Shown here: positions 36,127-44,476 of the stretch, one piece after another
How the letters are laid out: the number at the start of each line of letters is the position of its first letter
Position numbering within the stretch: the first letter of the stretch is position 1
NCBI GenBank assembly: GCA_046538075.1
Contig: JBKHJN010000005.1
Span: forward strand, 43,036-107,035
DNA from: Desulfobacca_B sp046538075
Lineage (GTDB): Bacteria > Desulfobacterota > Desulfobaccia > Desulfobaccales > Desulfobaccaceae
DNA: 64,000 nt
Direction: 5' to 3'
The notes under the pieces: generated by a model
Databases searched by the model: none
What the model was told of the DNA's origin: nothing
What the model saw: only the letters and a program-made list of their open reading frames with translations
Translations under genes and position numbers: made by a program

Positions 36127-37179
36127 CTAGCCTTGGAGCCGCAATTTTCCTGTTCCGGAGGCGGTTACTTCCCCGACCCAAGCCGCGGCCGTTATCCCCT
36201 TCTGCTGCAGCCGGTGCAGAAGGGTATCAGCATGATCGGGGGCTATGGCAATCAGCAATCCACCGTTGGTCTGGGCATCGCTGCAGATGTCCACCAGCAG
36301 GGGGTCGATTCCCGGGGCAATCTCCAGGCACGATTCGCAGAAACGGCGGTTGGCATGACTGCCGGCCGGCACCAGCCCCATAGCCGCATATTTGAGGGCC
36401 GGGGCCATAATCGGCACCCGGGTGGCGAAAAACGTCAGTTCCACCTTGCTGGCCACTGCCATCTCTAAGGCATGCCCGAGCAGACCGAAGCCAGTGATAT
36501 CGGTGAGGGCGCGGACGGCCAGGCCCTCCAGACACTCTGCCGCCCCCTGGTTAAGTTCCAGCATGGCCTCAATCATGGCGGCTTCGGCCTCTGGAGAAGC
36601 CAACCGCCCCTTCAGGGCAGTGGAGATGATGCCGGTGCCCAAGGGTTTGGTCAGGAACAACTGATCCCCCACCTTGGCCCCGGCATTGGTCAGCACCCGT
36701 TCGGGATGGACCACCCCGGTAGCGGCCAGCCCATATTTAAGTTCCGGATCTTCCACGCTATGGCCGCCGAGCAGCAGCGCCCCGGCTTCATGAATTTTAT
36801 CCAGCCCTCCGGCCAGAATGGCCTGCAGCTCTGCGGTGGGCATTGTTTGCCGGGGATAGCAGACGATATTGAGGGCGGTGAGGGGCCGCCCTCCCATAGC
36901 ATAAATATCGCTCAAGGCATTGGCGGCCGCGATCTGACCGAAGGTATAGGGATCATTGACAATCGGGGTAAAAAAATCCACCGTCTGAATCAGGGCAAGC
37001 TCCTGGGTCAACCGGAGGACGCCGGCATCATCGGCCCATTCCAGGCCCACCAGCAAATCCGGATGAGCCTGCAGGGGCAGGGTTTTCAAGATTTCCTCCA
37101 ACTCCCCGGGAGGAACCTTGGAAGCTCAGCCCGCGGCCCGCACCTGTTCGATCAGGGGCCGGGTCACCTTATCCGTCAC
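36127..37179 (-). CDS. selD: Selenophosphate synthase containing selenocysteine
   Basis: 350 residues if read from GTG at 37179 (Shine-Dalgarno agaggg, 6-base gap) through an in-frame TGA at codon 18 (37126-37128). The result, VRAAG-Sec-ASKVPPGELEEIL, aligns with the SelD active-site segment where Cys or Sec sits before a conserved Lys. Without readthrough the protein starts at an internal TTG and lacks the nucleophile and the lysine. Other SelD landmarks: WADDAGVLRL, QTVDFFTPIVNDPYTFGQIA, ANALSDIYAMGG and VSDITGFGLLGH-like ALTDITGFGLLGH. It makes selenophosphate from selenide and ATP. It lies 21 bases after the nitroreductase stop codon. Confidence 0.93.
37095..37128 (-). promoter_or_regulatory. 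bSECIS-like selenocysteine insertion hairpin
   Basis: Directly after the UGA the RNA folds as a 7-bp lower stem (CUUCCAA with UUGGAGG, one G-U), a 5-base asymmetric bulge, a 4-bp upper stem (CUCC/GGAG) and a CGG loop. The loop begins 18 bases past the UGA and contains G, within the known spacing for bacterial SECIS elements read by SelB. Confidence 0.7.
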
Positions 37180-37200
37180 AATTGCCCTCTCTACAAATGA

Positions 37201-37776
37201 TTATTTCCCAAACCCCAGCCAGCGGACTTCCCGGTCTTTGCGGGGCGGGGCCGGTGGGGATTTAGCCGGATAGCCCACAGGAGTAATGGCCAGCAGCTGC
37301 CGATCTTCCTTGCCCAGGAAGGACAGCAACTCATTTTCGACATAGAGCACCCCGGTCATCCAGCAGGTTCCCAGCCCCTCGGCTGCGGCCGCCAACAGCA
37401 TATTTTGCATCAGGGCCGCACCGCTCTGGATAATCGCCAGGCGATGCATGGGGTCGTCCTCCTGCCAGACGGTGACGGCGATCACCACTGGGGCCCCGCC
37501 CAGGTTCTTGAAAAACTGCGCGGTGAATTGTTGCTGTTTTTCAGTAAACAGCTTTTTGAGCAAAGGCATCAAATGGTCGATAGATTTAGCGCAGAGCGAC
37601 ACAAATTGGTCCCGGACCGCGCCAGTCATTACCGTTAATTCCCAAGGCTGTAAATTGGTACCGGAAGGGGCCCACAAACCAGCCTCAATCACCCGCTCCA
37701 GGGCATCCCGGGGAACGGCATCTGGCTTATAAAGCCGGTGGCTCCGGCGGTTTTTGATGGCTTCATATAGATCCAT
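37201..37776 (-). CDS. Nitroreductase family flavoprotein
   Basis: 191 residues. FMN-dependent nitroreductase-like fold: N-terminal IKNRRSHRLYKPDAVP with FMN-phosphate-binding Arg residues, GLWAPSGTNLQPWEL, LAAAAEGLGTCWMTG, and the C-terminal GYPAKSPPAPPRKDREVRW. Family members reduce nitro compounds, quinones or flavins with NAD(P)H. Shine-Dalgarno aggaggg. It is 21 bases upstream of selD and probably co-transcribed; no functional link to selenium is known. Confidence 0.9.
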   Translation of the reverse strand: MDLYEAIKNRRSHRLYKPDAVPRDALERVIEAGLWAPSGTNLQPWELTVMTGAVRDQFVSLCAKSIDHLMPLLKKLFTEKQQQFTAQFFKNLGGAPVVIAVTVWQEDDPMHRLAIIQSGAALMQNMLLAAAAEGLGTCWMTGVLYVENELLSFLGKEDRQLLAITPVGYPAKSPPAPPRKDREVRWLGFGK

Positions 37777-37925
37777 TATATCCCTCCTTCCAAGTACTTA
37801 CACTTTGGGGCAATTATCTACCCCCCGGTAGGGTCTGGGCCACGGCCAAGCTGCCTGAACCTCTAATCCTAAAGTTAACCAGATATTGAAATTAAAATAT
37901 AACATTGTCCCTGATGAAAATCTTT

Positions 37926-37950
37926 AAAAATCTATGCCGGTCAGATTTTT
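37926..37950 (+). promoter_or_regulatory. Perfect 8-bp inverted repeat beside a promoter
   Basis: AAAAATCT at 37926-37933 pairs with AGATTTTT at 37943-37950 (9-base centre). It ends 8 bases before the -35 box of the encapsulated-ferritin promoter. Candidate operator or upstream terminator; no known box was matched. Confidence 0.4.
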
Positions 37951-37958
37951 CGGTCTGG

Positions 37959-37988
37959 TTGACATTTCCGAATCAATGTTTATTTTAT
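37959..37988 (+). promoter_or_regulatory. Putative sigma-70 promoter of the encapsulated-ferritin gene
   Basis: A perfect -35 TTGACA at 37959-37964 and an AT-rich -10 (ATTTTA or TTTTAT, 37982-37988) at 17-18 bases. About 80 bases ahead of the ATG. Confidence 0.5.
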
Positions 37989-38067
37989 AGGGAAATTTAC
38001 CGTATTTATGGGTAGAGATTGAAAATCAACTTTTCATATCTGAACTCTTCAACTTGGAGGTAAAGCA

Positions 38068-38364
38068 ATGGGCTACGAAGGACATGGTGAACCCTTTGAG
38101 AAGCTGACTCCCAAGACCAGGGACCTGCGTCGGGCCATTATGTCGCTGATCGAGGAACTGGAGGCCGTAGACTGGTACCAGCAGCGAGTAGATGTTACCG
38201 AAGATGAGGCCCTGCGGAAAATTCTGGCTCATAATCGAGACGAGGAGAAGGAGCACGCCGCCATGATCCTAGAATGGATCCGGCGTCATGACGACCGGTT
38301 TGCCAAGGAACTGCAAACCTATCTGTTTACCGACAAGGACATCACGGAGATCGAAGAAGATTGA
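38068..38364 (+). CDS. Encapsulated ferritin-like protein, no encapsulin adjacent
   Basis: 98 residues matching the EncFtn core: IEELEAVDWYQQRVDVT and LAHNRDEEKEHAAMILEWIRR. Ligands of the ferroxidase site in characterised EncFtn correspond to E30, E60 and H63; W36 and Y37 are also kept. EncFtn forms a ring decamer whose subunit interface oxidises Fe(II) for storage inside an encapsulin shell. Here the protein stops at ITEIEED with no C-terminal cargo-loading peptide, and no encapsulin gene is next to it. Strong Shine-Dalgarno (ggagg). Followed 37 bases later by a Cys-rich mini-protein. Confidence 0.88.
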   Translation: MGYEGHGEPFEKLTPKTRDLRRAIMSLIEELEAVDWYQQRVDVTEDEALRKILAHNRDEEKEHAAMILEWIRRHDDRFAKELQTYLFTDKDITEIEED

Positions 38365-38401
38365 TCCAGACCAATTCTAACCATAATTAAGGGAGACAAA
38401 A

Positions 38402-38587
38402 GTGGAGCCCCAAAAAACCATGGTATGCATGTGTGAGAACTGCGGCAGTGAAGGCGAAATGACCATTAAATGCGAGGAGGTCATCCCGCCCCAAGCGCCG
38501 ACCGCCGAACCCCAGCCTCAAAAAGTAAAGCGGACCGTGGTCTGCAGTAAGTGCGGCAACGAAGCTGAGATGATTGTTGACCTGTAA
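38402..38587 (+). CDS. Cys-rich mini-protein with duplicated CxxCGxExEM motif
   Basis: 61 residues, GTG start behind aagggaga. Two copies of C-x-x-C-G-[SN]-E-[GA]-E-M, at C11-M20 and C48-M57, joined by a Pro/Gln/Ala linker; extra Cys at 9 and 24. This suggests one or two zinc- or iron-binding knuckles (zinc-ribbon-like). It follows the encapsulated-ferritin gene in probable operon, so a metal-handling or redox partner role is plausible but unproven. I do not recognise a named family. Confidence 0.65.
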   Translation: MEPQKTMVCMCENCGSEGEMTIKCEEVIPPQAPTAEPQPQKVKRTVVCSKCGNEAEMIVDL

Positions 38588-38608
38588 GGACGAAAAATAA
38601 TTATCAAT

Positions 38609-39817
38609 CTACTGGCTGAGCTTGTCCGCCAGCATTTGAGGCATTTCCCCTACCCGTAGACTCAGGTCGAGATGGCGTCCATCCCGGAAGACCTTAAGAT
38701 TTACCTGCTTGCCGACTGGGGTCAGGACTGTCCGGCGCGGCAATTCATCCATCTGAGGAATCTGGTATCCATCAAATTCCAGGATGATATCTCCCCGCCG
38801 GACCCCTGCCCGGGCTGCGGCAGTATCTGGAATAACATCCCCCACCAAGGCTCCGCTCGGCTCCGGGAGGCCAAATGACACCGCTAAGGCCGGGGTCACC
38901 TTCTGGACTATAACCCCCAGAAAGCCGCGCACTACCCGGCCTTGCGCCTGCAATTGCTCTAAAATGTAGCGCGCCCGGCTGCTGGGGATGGCAAAGCCGA
39001 TTCCCTGCCCCGGGGCATAAAGAGTATTGTTAATGCCCACGGCTTCGCCCTTTAGGTTGACCAGCGGCCCCCCGGAATTGCCGGGATTGACGGCCGCGTC
39101 CGTCTGCAGGAAATCATTGTAAGGGCTGTTGCCCAGGATGCGCCCTTTGGCGCTGATAATTCCGATAGTGACTGTGTTTTCCAACCCGAACGGGTTGCCC
39201 AAGGCCAAGACCCGGTCGCCTACCTGCATCTGCTCCGAATCCCCCCATCCCAGATAGGAAACTTCGGGCAAAGGTTTAGCCAGTGCCAGCAGGGACAGAT
39301 CGGTCAAGGCATCCTCCCCGATTACCCGGGCCTTGACCTTCCTACCCTGGCAACTGGTCACTACCAGTTCCTGGGCTCGATCAACTAAATGCTGATTAGT
39401 AACCACATGTCCTTGGGAATCAATGAAAAAACCCGAACCTTGGGACCGCTGGGGTGAGGCCGACGAATTGCCAAAGTCCTCAAAGGCTCGGGGAATGCCA
39501 AAAAATTTGGACCAGGGGAAGCTCTGGTCAGAGGCCGACCCCTGGATCGCCTGGATATGGACGATGGCTGGAGTCACCCTTTCCACAATCTGGGCAATTG
39601 TAGCAGGAGGCTGTTCCCGGATCTGCTGGCTTACCGAGTCCATCTGCGATTCGCACCCGATCAGCATTAATAAAAGCAGCAGTAAAAGCAGGCCCTTAAA
39701 CAGCAGGTTAATCTCAGCCCCGTCTTCGGGCCGGCAGTCCGGTACTAAGGTCTGGCCCCGGCCGGCGACCCGGGAAGCAAGGTTGGGGCCTGGCTTAGGG
39801 ATAGTTAAAAATCCCAA
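38609..39817 (-). CDS. HtrA/DegQ-type serine protease, predicted lipoprotein
   Basis: 402 residues from TTG at 39817. After an unusual ~35-residue lead comes a hydrophobic Leu-rich segment ending in the lipobox LMLIGC, so the mature protease is probably lipid-anchored in the periplasm. Trypsin-like triad: His in VVTNQHLVDRA, Asp in EDALTDLSLLAL, Ser in NPGNSGGPL. One PDZ domain follows (GALVGDVIPDTAAARAGVRRGDIILEFD). DegQ/DegS-type proteases degrade or sense misfolded envelope proteins. The start is uncertain: no ATG lies before the lipobox, and the frame begins inside the 3' end of the M16 peptidase gene. Confidence 0.85.
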   Translation of the reverse strand: MGFLTIPKPGPNLASRVAGRGQTLVPDCRPEDGAEINLLFKGLLLLLLLLMLIGCESQMDSVSQQIREQPPATIAQIVERVTPAIVHIQAIQGSASDQSFPWSKFFGIPRAFEDFGNSSASPQRSQGSGFFIDSQGHVVTNQHLVDRAQELVVTSCQGRKVKARVIGEDALTDLSLLALAKPLPEVSYLGWGDSEQMQVGDRVLALGNPFGLENTVTIGIISAKGRILGNSPYNDFLQTDAAVNPGNSGGPLVNLKGEAVGINNTLYAPGQGIGFAIPSSRARYILEQLQAQGRVVRGFLGVIVQKVTPALAVSFGLPEPSGALVGDVIPDTAAARAGVRRGDIILEFDGYQIPQMDELPRRTVLTPVGKQVNLKVFRDGRHLDLSLRVGEMPQMLADKLSQ

Positions 39818-41052
39818 GGGATGTCCCTTTCCGCCATGGGACCCAAAAATACCAGAGTCCAGTCCGGCAAGGAGAACAGCTTCTGGGCCAATTGCTGAAT
39901 CTGGGCTGCAGTCACCGCCTGTAAATTTGAAATTATTTCTTCGTAGGGAATAAAACCGCCCAGGTTGATTTCATTCTTGGCCAGACGGATCATGCGATTA
40001 TCATTATCCTCAGAACTCAAAAATAGGGCCCGGCGCAGATATTCCTGGGCAGCCTGCAATTCCGGGCGGGGGACTTCCTTGTCGGCCAGTTTGATTAATT
40101 CTTTCTTAATGACCTCTAATAGGGCGGAAAGATCTTCAGGGCTCACCGCGGCATTAACCGCCAACAGGCCGGTATCGCTGTAAGAGGTGAAAAAGGAATA
40201 AATGGCATAGCACAAGCCGCGCTTTTCCCGGACCTCCTGGAAAAGCCGGGAACTCATGTTGCCGCCCAGGATCAGATTGAGCAGAATCGCCGCATACCGG
40301 TCTCTATCCGCTGCGGCCGGCGCCCGGGTTCCCAGACAGACGTGGACCTGCTCCAGATCGCGGGGACAGAAGTGCACTCCGGGGTGATTACTAACCTTGG
40401 TGCGCGGCCGCGGCGGTCGTCCATTGCGAAAATCTTGGAAACCGGAGCCGACCAGCCGCACCAGATCATGGTGGCCAAGGCCTCCAGCCGCAGCAATCAC
40501 CAACTGTTCCGGCCGATAGGTCTCCTCCCGGTAATTGATCAGGGCGGTGCGGGTCAGTTGGCTGACCGTCTCCACCGAGCCGGTGATCGAGCGGCCGAAG
40601 GGGTTTTCTCCCCAGAATTGGCGGCTGAACAGCTCATGGATGTATTCCTCCGGGGAATCCTCCTGAGTGAGAATTTCCTGCAGGATTACCCGGCGCTCTC
40701 TTTCCAATTCTTCGGGTTGATAGGTGGGATTCAATAAAATATCACTTAACAGATCGATCAACTCAGGAACCTGGTCGGCCAGCACCTTGCCATGGAAACA
40801 GGTATTCTCCTTGGTCGTAAAGGCATTGGAACTGCCGCCCAACTGATCGATTTCGCGAGCCAGGTCAGCGACCCCGCGGCGTTGGGTGCCTTTGAAGGCC
40901 ATGTGTTCCAGGAAATGTGAAGTCCCATTCTCCGCCCGGGTTTCATCCCGAGAGCCGGATTGCACCCACAAGCCCACCGAGACCGATGGCGAATGGGGGA
41001 TTTCCTCGGTTATGATTTTGATGCCTGGGGGTAGGACAGTCTTTTGATACAC
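39805..41052 (-). CDS. M16 family (pitrilysin-like) zinc peptidase
   Basis: 415 residues, GTG start. The inverted zinc motif HxxEH is in TSHFLEHMAFKGT, with the downstream Glu in RERRVILQEILTQEDSPEEYIHE. Second-domain signatures are QVHVCLGTRAP and LILGGNMSSRLFQEVREKRGL, typical of the mitochondrial-processing-peptidase-like bacterial proteins that follow pnp in many genomes. No signal peptide is seen. It is 14 bases downstream of pnp. Confidence 0.93.
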   Translation of the reverse strand: MYQKTVLPPGIKIITEEIPHSPSVSVGLWVQSGSRDETRAENGTSHFLEHMAFKGTQRRGVADLAREIDQLGGSSNAFTTKENTCFHGKVLADQVPELIDLLSDILLNPTYQPEELERERRVILQEILTQEDSPEEYIHELFSRQFWGENPFGRSITGSVETVSQLTRTALINYREETYRPEQLVIAAAGGLGHHDLVRLVGSGFQDFRNGRPPRPRTKVSNHPGVHFCPRDLEQVHVCLGTRAPAAADRDRYAAILLNLILGGNMSSRLFQEVREKRGLCYAIYSFFTSYSDTGLLAVNAAVSPEDLSALLEVIKKELIKLADKEVPRPELQAAQEYLRRALFLSSEDNDNRMIRLAKNEINLGGFIPYEEIISNLQAVTAAQIQQLAQKLFSLPDWTLVFLGPMAERDIPWDF

Positions 41053-41065
41053 CCCTGGTTTACCT

Positions 41066-43168
41066 CTAGTGGTGAACTTCCTCTGGGCTTTCCCCCAAGG
41101 CAGCTTTCCGGGACAGACGGATTTTTCCCTGTTTATCGATTTCCAGAACCTTGACTAGCACCTCATCGCCTTCCTTTAACACATCGGTTACTTTTTTGAC
41201 CCGTTGGCGGTCCAACTCCGAGATATGCACCAGCCCATCGGTGCCCGGCAGGATTTCCACGAAAGCTCCAAAATCAACGATCTTTTTGACCTTCCCATAG
41301 TAGAGTTTGCCGACCTCGGCTTCCTGGATAATTTCGCGAATCATGCGTATGGCCTGATCCGCGGCAGCCGCATTGGGGGAAGCAATATGCACCCGGCCGT
41401 CATCCTCAATATCGACCTTGGCCCCGGTGACGGCCACGATATTTTTCACGGTTTTGCCGCCCGGACCAATAACATCCCTGATCTTTTCGGGGTTGATGTT
41501 CATGATAACGATTTTAGGAGCATGCTCTTTCAAAGTGGCATGAGGCTGGGCAATGGTCTCTTTCATTTTATCCAGAATATGAAGCCTCGCCTGCCGCGCC
41601 TGGTGCAGCGCCTGAGCCATGATTTCCCGGGTCAGGCCGGCAATTTTGATATCCATCTGCAAGGCCGTGATGCCCTTCTCGGTGCCAGCCACTTTAAAAT
41701 CCATATCGCCCAGGTGGTCCTCATCTCCCAGGATATCGGAAAGTACGGCAACCTGGTCATTTTCTTTGATCAGTCCCATAGCCACTCCGGCAACGGGATC
41801 GCTAATAGGCACCCCGGCGTCCATCAGGGACATGGAGGCCCCGCACACCGTAGCCATGGAGGAAGAGCCATTGGATGACAGGATTTCAGAAACTACACGG
41901 ATAGTATAGGGGAAGTCCTCCGCCGGCGGCAACACCTGGCTGATGGCCCTTTCCGCCAGTGCCCCATGGCCGATCTCCCGCCGCCCCGGGCCCCGCAGCA
42001 TCCGGGTTTCGCCCACGCAATAAGGTGGAAAATTGTAATGCAGCATAAAGGCCTTGAAGGTATTGCCGGTCAGGGTTTCAATGCGCTGCTCATCGGACAC
42101 CGTACCCAGAGTGGTGACCGCCAAGGCCTGGGTTTCGCCCCGGGTAAAAATAGCCGAGCCATGGGTGCGGCTTAGCAAACCGATCTCACAGCAGATGGGG
42201 CGCACTTCGGCGTATCCGCGGCCATCTATCCGGCGTTGCTCACTCATGATCAGGTTGCGCACCACCTTTTTCTCCAGGTCATGGAGCGCTCCGATGATCT
42301 CTCGTTCCCGGCCTTCATACTCCGGCCCCAAACTAGTGAAAATCTCTTCCAGGAGATTCTCTAAAGCTTGGCGCCGTGCCTGCTTCTCTTTGATGGTCAG
42401 GGCTGGCAACAGACGGGGTTGGGCCAGTTCGGTGACTTTCTGAATTAACTCGGAATCTGGATTAATTTCCGGACTGGGCCGCTTGGGCAGCCCAATTTCC
42501 GCCCGCATGCGATCCTGCAGAACCAGAATGGGTCGCATCTGTTCATGGGCAAAGAACAGCGCTTCCAGTATCTCCTCTTCCGAAGCCATGGCGGCGCCGC
42601 CCTCCACCATCACCAACTCTTTGGCAGTCCCCGCCACAATCAGATTGAGGGTGCTGTCTTTTAGCTGGGTATTGGTGGGATTGATGATCAGTTCTCCATC
42701 CAGCTTGCCTACCCGCACCGCGGCAATGGGGCCTTTAAAAGGGATGTCGGAAATTTCCAGCGCCGCCGACGCTCCGTTTAGGGCAATAATATCCGGATCA
42801 TTTTCCTGATCAACCGACAATACCGTGGCAATGATCTGCAATTCATTAAAAAAGCCTTGGGGAAATAACGGTCGGATAGGTCGGTCGATCAACCTTGAGG
42901 TCAAGGTCTCTTTTTCACTGGGCCGGCCAATCTCACGCCGGAAAAACCCTCCTGGAATGCGACCGGCGGCATAGGCCATTTCTAAATAATCAACCGTGAG
43001 AGGCAAGAAATCGATGCCCTCTCTGAGATGATCTGAGGCCACCGCCGTTACCAGGAGCCCGGTTTCTTCGTAGCGGACAAAAACCGCGCCATTGGCCTGT
43101 TGGGCCATCTTGCCAGTTTCAAAGACCAGGGTTCGTCCCCCGATCTCTACTTCAAATGTCTTAAGCAT
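41066..43168 (-). CDS. pnp: Polyribonucleotide nucleotidyltransferase (PNPase)
   Basis: 700 residues from ATG at 43168 (MLKTFEVEIGGR); a GTG 21 bases earlier is less likely. Two RNase PH-like halves (IPGGFFRREIGRPSEKETLT, and AIFTRGETQALAVTTLG with SSMATVCGASMSLMDAGVPI), then KH (INPEKIRDVIGPGGKTVK) and S1 (GKVKKIVDFGAFVEILPGTD) domains. It degrades RNA 3' to 5' phosphorolytically. Follows rpsO by 33 bases, the usual order. Confidence 0.98.
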   Translation of the reverse strand: MLKTFEVEIGGRTLVFETGKMAQQANGAVFVRYEETGLLVTAVASDHLREGIDFLPLTVDYLEMAYAAGRIPGGFFRREIGRPSEKETLTSRLIDRPIRPLFPQGFFNELQIIATVLSVDQENDPDIIALNGASAALEISDIPFKGPIAAVRVGKLDGELIINPTNTQLKDSTLNLIVAGTAKELVMVEGGAAMASEEEILEALFFAHEQMRPILVLQDRMRAEIGLPKRPSPEINPDSELIQKVTELAQPRLLPALTIKEKQARRQALENLLEEIFTSLGPEYEGREREIIGALHDLEKKVVRNLIMSEQRRIDGRGYAEVRPICCEIGLLSRTHGSAIFTRGETQALAVTTLGTVSDEQRIETLTGNTFKAFMLHYNFPPYCVGETRMLRGPGRREIGHGALAERAISQVLPPAEDFPYTIRVVSEILSSNGSSSMATVCGASMSLMDAGVPISDPVAGVAMGLIKENDQVAVLSDILGDEDHLGDMDFKVAGTEKGITALQMDIKIAGLTREIMAQALHQARQARLHILDKMKETIAQPHATLKEHAPKIVIMNINPEKIRDVIGPGGKTVKNIVAVTGAKVDIEDDGRVHIASPNAAAADQAIRMIREIIQEAEVGKLYYGKVKKIVDFGAFVEILPGTDGLVHISELDRQRVKKVTDVLKEGDEVLVKVLEIDKQGKIRLSRKAALGESPEEVHH

Positions 43169-43201
43169 ATTTTTATAAGTGCCTCCCACTTAAATAAAGT
43201 C

Positions 43202-43471
43202 CTAACGGCGCAATCCTAATTGTTCGATCAAGGATCGGTAACGATCAACATCTTTTTTCTTCAGATAATTGAGTAACCGCCGCCGCTGGCCCACTAACTT
43301 GATCAGGCCGCGGCGGGAATGGTGATCTTTGGCATGCACCTTAAAATGATTGGTCAGATAGTTGATCCGCTCACTGAGAATAGCTACCTGGACTTCGGGT
43401 GAGCCGGTGTCCTTCTCATGATGACAGAAGCGGTCGATTAATTCCCGTTTCCTTTCAGTTGTTAGCCCCAC
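43202..43471 (-). CDS. rpsO: 30S ribosomal protein S15
   Basis: 89 residues with the S15 signature: DTGSPEVQVAILSERINYLT then HHSRRGLIKLVGQRRRLLNY. It binds 16S rRNA helix 22 and, in several bacteria, its own mRNA leader. Located between truB and pnp as in most bacteria, with Shine-Dalgarno ggaggga. Confidence 0.98.
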   Translation of the reverse strand: MGLTTERKRELIDRFCHHEKDTGSPEVQVAILSERINYLTNHFKVHAKDHHSRRGLIKLVGQRRRLLNYLKKKDVDRYRSLIEQLGLRR

Positions 43472-43534
43472 GAGTCCCTCCTTATATAGGATAACCTTTA
43501 ATTAATCTAGGCCTAGTCCAATTTTTTCTTAAAA

Positions 43535-44476
43535 TCATTGGCCCCCTTGGGTTGCCTCCTGACCAGCCGCAAACACCCGAACCGGCTTTAGAACGAACTG
43601 CGAAGGGTCTCCCGCCAGTTCTGCTATTGCCACCAGTTCTTGACCCTGTAGGACTCGGACCTGCTCCCCGGGTTGACGCCGTTGATATTCGGCCTGTCCG
43701 GGCCACTGCCGCAGGCTTTGGCCCTGTCGCAGCCGCTGGGCATCCGGATCGGAGATTGACACGGCTGGCCAGTCCGGCAGGCAATGGGCCAGCGGGATCA
43801 GATGCGCCCGCAATTCCTCTTGGGCTTTAAGATCATCCCGGCCGGGCAGAGATACCGCCCTGGACAGCGAGAAGGGGCCGACCGCCAGGCGCCTCAGGGC
43901 CTCCAGGTAGGCCCCGCACCCCAGGACGCGGCCCATATCCGCGGCCAGGGTGCGGATATAAGTGCCCTTGGAGCAGGTAACGGTAAAAGTTACCTGAGGC
44001 AGAGAAATTTCCTCGATTTCCAGACAGTGAACTTTTATCCGACGCGGGTTAACCTCCAGCATCAGGCCTTGGCGGGCCAGATGATAGAGCCGCTGCCCTT
44101 GGTAATGGAGGGCAGAGTACATCGGCGGGATCTGCCATTGCTCTCCCACAAATCTCGCCGCCACCTGGATAATCTGCTCCGGACGGGGCAAATCCACGGA
44201 GTGCGCCACCATTGTGCCGGTTACGTCCTGAGTGTCAGTTTCCGCCCCTAAGTGCATTGAGGCCCGGTAAGTCTTAGGCTCCTCAATCAAAAAGGGGACA
44301 AGTTTGGTAGCTTGGTTGAGGCAAAGAGGCAAAACCCCGGTAGCAAAAGGGTCCAGCGTCCCTAAGTAGCCGATCTTCTTAACTTTTAAAATCCGACGAA
44401 CTGCTTTGGCTACTCTGAAGGAAGAGAGTCCGGCCGGTTTGTCAATTACTACGACCCCGTGGCACTGCGCTTTCAT
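43535..44476 (-). CDS. truB: tRNA pseudouridine synthase B
   Basis: 313 residues. Makes pseudouridine 55 in the T-loop of tRNAs. Catalytic Asp in GYLGTLDPFATGVLPLCLN, plus YRASMHLGAETDTQD, PPMYSALHYQGQRLYHLARQG and KGTYIRTLAADMG. A C-terminal extension contains a PUA-like region (VRVLQGQELVAIAEL). Starts 4 bases before the end of rbfA (overlap), so the two are coupled. Confidence 0.97.
   Translation of the reverse strand: MKAQCHGVVVIDKPAGLSSFRVAKAVRRILKVKKIGYLGTLDPFATGVLPLCLNQATKLVPFLIEEPKTYRASMHLGAETDTQDVTGTMVAHSVDLPRPEQIIQVAARFVGEQWQIPPMYSALHYQGQRLYHLARQGLMLEVNPRRIKVHCLEIEEISLPQVTFTVTCSKGTYIRTLAADMGRVLGCGAYLEALRRLAVGPFSLSRAVSLPGRDDLKAQEELRAHLIPLAHCLPDWPAVSISDPDAQRLRQGQSLRQWPGQAEYQRRQPGEQVRVLQGQELVAIAELAGDPSQFVLKPVRVFAAGQEATQGGQ

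Noticed and set aside
36127..37101. SelD starting at the internal TTG
   Set aside because: Would lack the active-site Sec/Cys and Lys that the upstream frame supplies through the UGA.
38018..38045. A Fur-box-like AT-rich palindrome before the encapsulated-ferritin gene
   Set aside because: Too few matches to the consensus to support.
41204..41878. A 224-codon plus-strand ORF opposite pnp
   Set aside because: Pure shadow of a conserved gene, favoured by high GC at third positions.
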